Source of the DNA: Lentisphaerota bacterium
GTDB taxonomy: Bacteria > Verrucomicrobiota > Kiritimatiellia > JAAZAB01
Direction of reading: 5' to 3'
NCBI GenBank assembly: GCA_016182435.1
Contig: JACPGN010000077.1
Span: forward strand, 1 to 13,745
Length of the DNA: 13,745 bases
Positions 11,864-13,745 of this stretch are shown here, one piece after another (position 1 is the first letter of the stretch; every line of letters begins with the position of its first letter). The translations under genes were made by a program, and so were the position numbers. The notes under the pieces were generated by a model that had not been told where the DNA came from, searched no databases, and saw only the letters and a list, made by a program, of their open reading frames with translations.

Positions 11864-12849
11864 ACTGGCAGGCTTTAGCGGAGCGGGTGCTCGCCGGTGG
11901 CGCGCGGCGCGCCATGACACGGGCCGAGGCGCTGGCCGTGTTGAATTCGCCGGCGGAAGAATTGCTCGCGCTCCTGGAGGCCGCCTTTGCCATGCGCCGG
12001 CGGTATTTCGGGCTGGGAGTGAGCCTGCATGTCATCCGTAACGCCAAGAGCGGGTTATGCACTGAAGATTGCGCCTATTGCAGTCAGGCGGCCAAGGCGA
12101 CGGCGCCGGTACCGCGCTATGAACTGCAGTCGGTGGAAGATATTGTTCAGGGCGCCTTGGAAGCCCAGGCGCTTAAGGCCGTGCGTTATTGCATCGTCAC
12201 CAGCGGCCGCGCGCCCCGAGAGGAAGAGCTCAGCATGGTGTGCGAAGCGGCACGCCGGATTAAACGCGCGACCGCGCTCCAACTCTGCACTTCACTGGGT
12301 CTCGTGGATGGGGAGCAGGCCCGCCGCTTGAAACTCGCCGGGGTGGATCGGTTCAATCACAACCTGGAAACCTCGGAACGTTTTTACCCCTCTATCTGTC
12401 AAACCCACAGTTATCGCGACCGCCTGGCGACAGCGCGCGCGGTCAAGGCCGCCGGCCTGGAATTATGTTGCGGCGCGCTGATGGGCCTGGGCGAGACGCC
12501 CGCCGACCGCGTGGAGCTGGCCTTGGCCCTGCGCGAGGTGGGCGCCGATTCAATTCCCGTTAATTTCCTGGATCCGCGGCCCGGCACGGCGCTTGAGCAT
12601 CGGCCGCGTCTGGCGGCCGCTGAGGCCTTGCGCATCCTGGTTATGTTCCGGTTAGTCAACCCGACGCGCGAACTGCGCGTCGCGGGCGGCCGGGAACTGT
12701 GTTTAGGCCCGTTGCAGGCCCTGGCGCTTTATCCGGCCGACTCGATTTTCACCAACGGCTACCTGACGACCCCCGGTCAGGGCTATGCCGCCGATCTGGC
12801 CATGATCGCCGCCGCCGGGTTTAAGGTGGCCGGAGTGACCCAAGCCTGA
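11860..12849 (+). CDS. bioB: Biotin synthase (radical SAM)
   Basis: A 329-residue enzyme that inserts sulfur into dethiobiotin. The radical-SAM cluster motif CTEDCAYC gives Cys67, Cys71 and Cys74. Likely [2Fe-2S] cluster ligands are Cys111 (RYCIVTSG), Cys143 (LCTSLG), Cys204 ([11 protein letters not shown]) and Arg273 (LRVAGGRE); all four are present. Other BioB marks are [20 protein letters not shown] (175-194), [14 protein letters not shown] (230-243) and [13 protein letters not shown]. The ATG overlaps the thiG stop (ATGA), so translation is coupled. BioB, rather than ThiH or HydE, is indicated by the complete second-cluster ligand set and the YLTTPGQ ending. Finding it directly coupled to thiG, without other biotin genes nearby, is unusual. 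Confidence 0.93.
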   Translation: MNWQALAERVLAGGARRAMTRAEALAVLNSPAEELLALLEAAFAMRRRYFGLGVSLHVIRNAKSGLCTEDCAYCSQAAKATAPVPRYELQSVEDIVQGALEAQALKAVRYCIVTSGRAPREEELSMVCEAARRIKRATALQLCTSLGLVDGEQARRLKLAGVDRFNHNLETSERFYPSICQTHSYRDRLATARAVKAAGLELCCGALMGLGETPADRVELALALREVGADSIPVNFLDPRPGTALEHRPRLAAAEALRILVMFRLVNPTRELRVAGGRELCLGPLQALALYPADSIFTNGYLTTPGQGYAADLAMIAAAGFKVAGVTQA

Positions 12850-12854
12850 TGAGC

Positions 12855-13034
12855 TGTGAAAAAATCGAATTCAGACGGTCGGAGTGGAACCCGACCCTCC
12901 AATTTCCGAGAAAAACGGATTGATTTCACCAATGGCTCGCCATCCCGCGCGGCGCGGGATAAACGCGCTTGCCACGCTCTTGGCGTGGCCACGAGTGGAG
13001 GGACGACTTCCATGTCGTCCGCAATTTTTTCACA
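12855..13034. mobile_element. Second MITE-like element, related to 6424-6551 in opposite orientation
   Basis: TGTGAAAAAAT (12855-12865) and its exact reverse complement (13024-13034) are the ends. Inside, ACGGTCGG...CCCGACCCTCCA (12875-12901) and GGAGGGACGAC...GTCGTCCGC (12997-13022) match, in reverse complement, the corresponding blocks of the element at 6424-6551. The middle is longer by about 55 bp and holds ATCCCGC/GCGGGAT and GCCACGC/GCGTGGC hairpins. No clear target duplication was seen. It fills the gap between the convergent bioB and mnmA genes. The T-rich ends could also work as a two-way terminator. Confidence 0.65.
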
Positions 13035-13046
13035 CGTTCTGAGAGT

Positions 13047-13745
13047 TCAGCACGCAATCGTGCCGCCGCCGAGGACGAGCTCATCCTGGTAAAAAACCAC
13101 AGCCTGACCGGGCGCGATGGCCACCTGGGGCTGAGCGAACACCACCGTTACAGCGCGTTCATCCGCGGCATCCGGCGTCAAGGTGGCATCAGCTTCCTTG
13201 TGGCGTTGGCGGATTCTGGCCTTTACGCGCAGGGGTGAGAGCAGGGCATCGAAGGCGATCCAGTTCACGTCCGTAGCCCGCAGGCGGTCGGCAAAAAGAT
13301 CCTCATACGGCCCGACCGTGATCGTGTTGGTGGGGGCGTCAATGCGCACCACGTAAAGCGGCTGCTTGGCGCCGCGCAAGCCCAGAGCTTTGCGCTGACC
13401 GATAGTGTAATAAATAATACCCTTGTGTTCGCCCAGCGCCTTTCCGGCGCAATCCACGATTGGTCCCGGCCGGACGATGTTGTCCTTGAAGAGCGCGGCG
13501 TAGTGCTCTCCCTCGATGAAATCCTGGCTTTCCGGCCGCGCGCTGAGATAATCCAGCCCCAGCTCGCGCGCCAGGGCTTTGACGGCGGACTTTTTCAGCG
13601 AGCCGAGCGGGAACACCAGCTCGCGCAACTGCTCCTGGGTCAGGTGATATAGAAAATAGGATTGGTCCTTTTCAGTATCGAGGCCGCGTTTGAGAAGATA
13701 GCGCTTATGGGCTTGGTCGCGCTCAACGCGCGCGTAATGGCCGGT
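13047..13745 (-). CDS. mnmA: tRNA-specific 2-thiouridylase MnmA, C-terminal part, cut by window edge
   Basis: The 232 visible residues extend from inside the catalytic domain to the stop; the N-terminus with the ATP-pyrophosphatase loop lies beyond the right edge. Visible marks are TGHYARVE at the edge, RYLLKRGLDTEKDQSYFLYHLTQ, then FPLGSLKKSAVKALARELG, ESQDFIEGEHY and GIIYYTIGQRKALGLRG, followed by the two C-terminal beta domains. MnmA thiolates U34 of Lys, Glu and Gln tRNAs. The region that normally reads SQDICF (or STGICF), holding the second catalytic cysteine, reads SQDF here, so that cysteine appears to be missing. It is convergent with bioB, separated by the MITE-like element. Confidence 0.93.
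   Translation of the reverse strand, partial: TGHYARVERDQAHKRYLLKRGLDTEKDQSYFLYHLTQEQLRELVFPLGSLKKSAVKALARELGLDYLSARPESQDFIEGEHYAALFKDNIVRPGPIVDCAGKALGEHKGIIYYTIGQRKALGLRGAKQPLYVVRIDAPTNTITVGPYEDLFADRLRATDVNWIAFDALLSPLRVKARIRQRHKEADATLTPDAADERAVTVVFAQPQVAIAPGQAVVFYQDELVLGGGTIAC

Noticed and set aside
1..13745. CRISPR array
   Set aside because: The repeats found are palindromic, dispersed and few; no evenly spaced direct repeats with unique spacers were seen.

Overview
The window reads as part of a chromosome from a Gram-negative, probably anaerobic bacterium, and most of it is moderately to highly GC-rich. It carries kdsD (Kdo/LPS synthesis), a corrinoid methyl-transfer set, and many small palindromic intergenic repeats. 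This looks most like a member of the Verrucomicrobiota/Lentisphaerota/Kiritimatiellota (PVC) lineages. That placement is inference from gene content and repeat style; no rRNA or marker gene is present to prove it.

Left part (1-3959), all genes on the minus strand. In transcription order: cstA (peptide/pyruvate-type transporter), kdsD (arabinose-5-phosphate isomerase), a DUF433 antitoxin-like gene, a truncated stub of its expected toxin, a second copy of only the last ~54 bases of kdsD, an integron attC-like imperfect palindrome, and the N-terminal 157 codons of an MttB-family (trimethylamine methyltransferase-like) protein that runs off the left edge.

Middle part (3960-6405), plus strand. 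A repeat-rich divergent region with a tandem 14-bp repeat and a possible promoter leads into a corrinoid (B12-binding) protein. A strong terminator follows, then a pterin-binding methyltetrahydrofolate:corrinoid-type methyltransferase. With the MttB-like protein these are the three parts of a corrinoid-dependent demethylation pathway: substrate methyltransferase, corrinoid carrier, and transfer to tetrahydrofolate. The methylated substrate is unknown.

Right part (6406-13745). After a MITE-like element with inverted ends and a 9-bp flanking direct repeat come a small PH-domain membrane protein and thiS. Three envelope-type genes of lower GC follow (a secreted LolA-fold-like protein, a membrane TPR protein, and a membrane protein with a pseudopilin-like tail). 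They separate thiS from thiG. thiG overlaps bioB by four bases. A second, related MITE-like element precedes the convergent 3' end of mnmA. thiS, thiG, bioB and mnmA all serve sulfur insertion into cofactors or tRNA.

The most interesting items are: (i) the damaged toxin-antitoxin module between direct repeats of the kdsD 3' end, next to an attC-like site; (ii) the non-autonomous MITE-like family; (iii) the corrinoid methyltransferase set of unknown substrate; (iv) the thiG-bioB coupling; (v) an MnmA that seems to lack the usual second catalytic cysteine.
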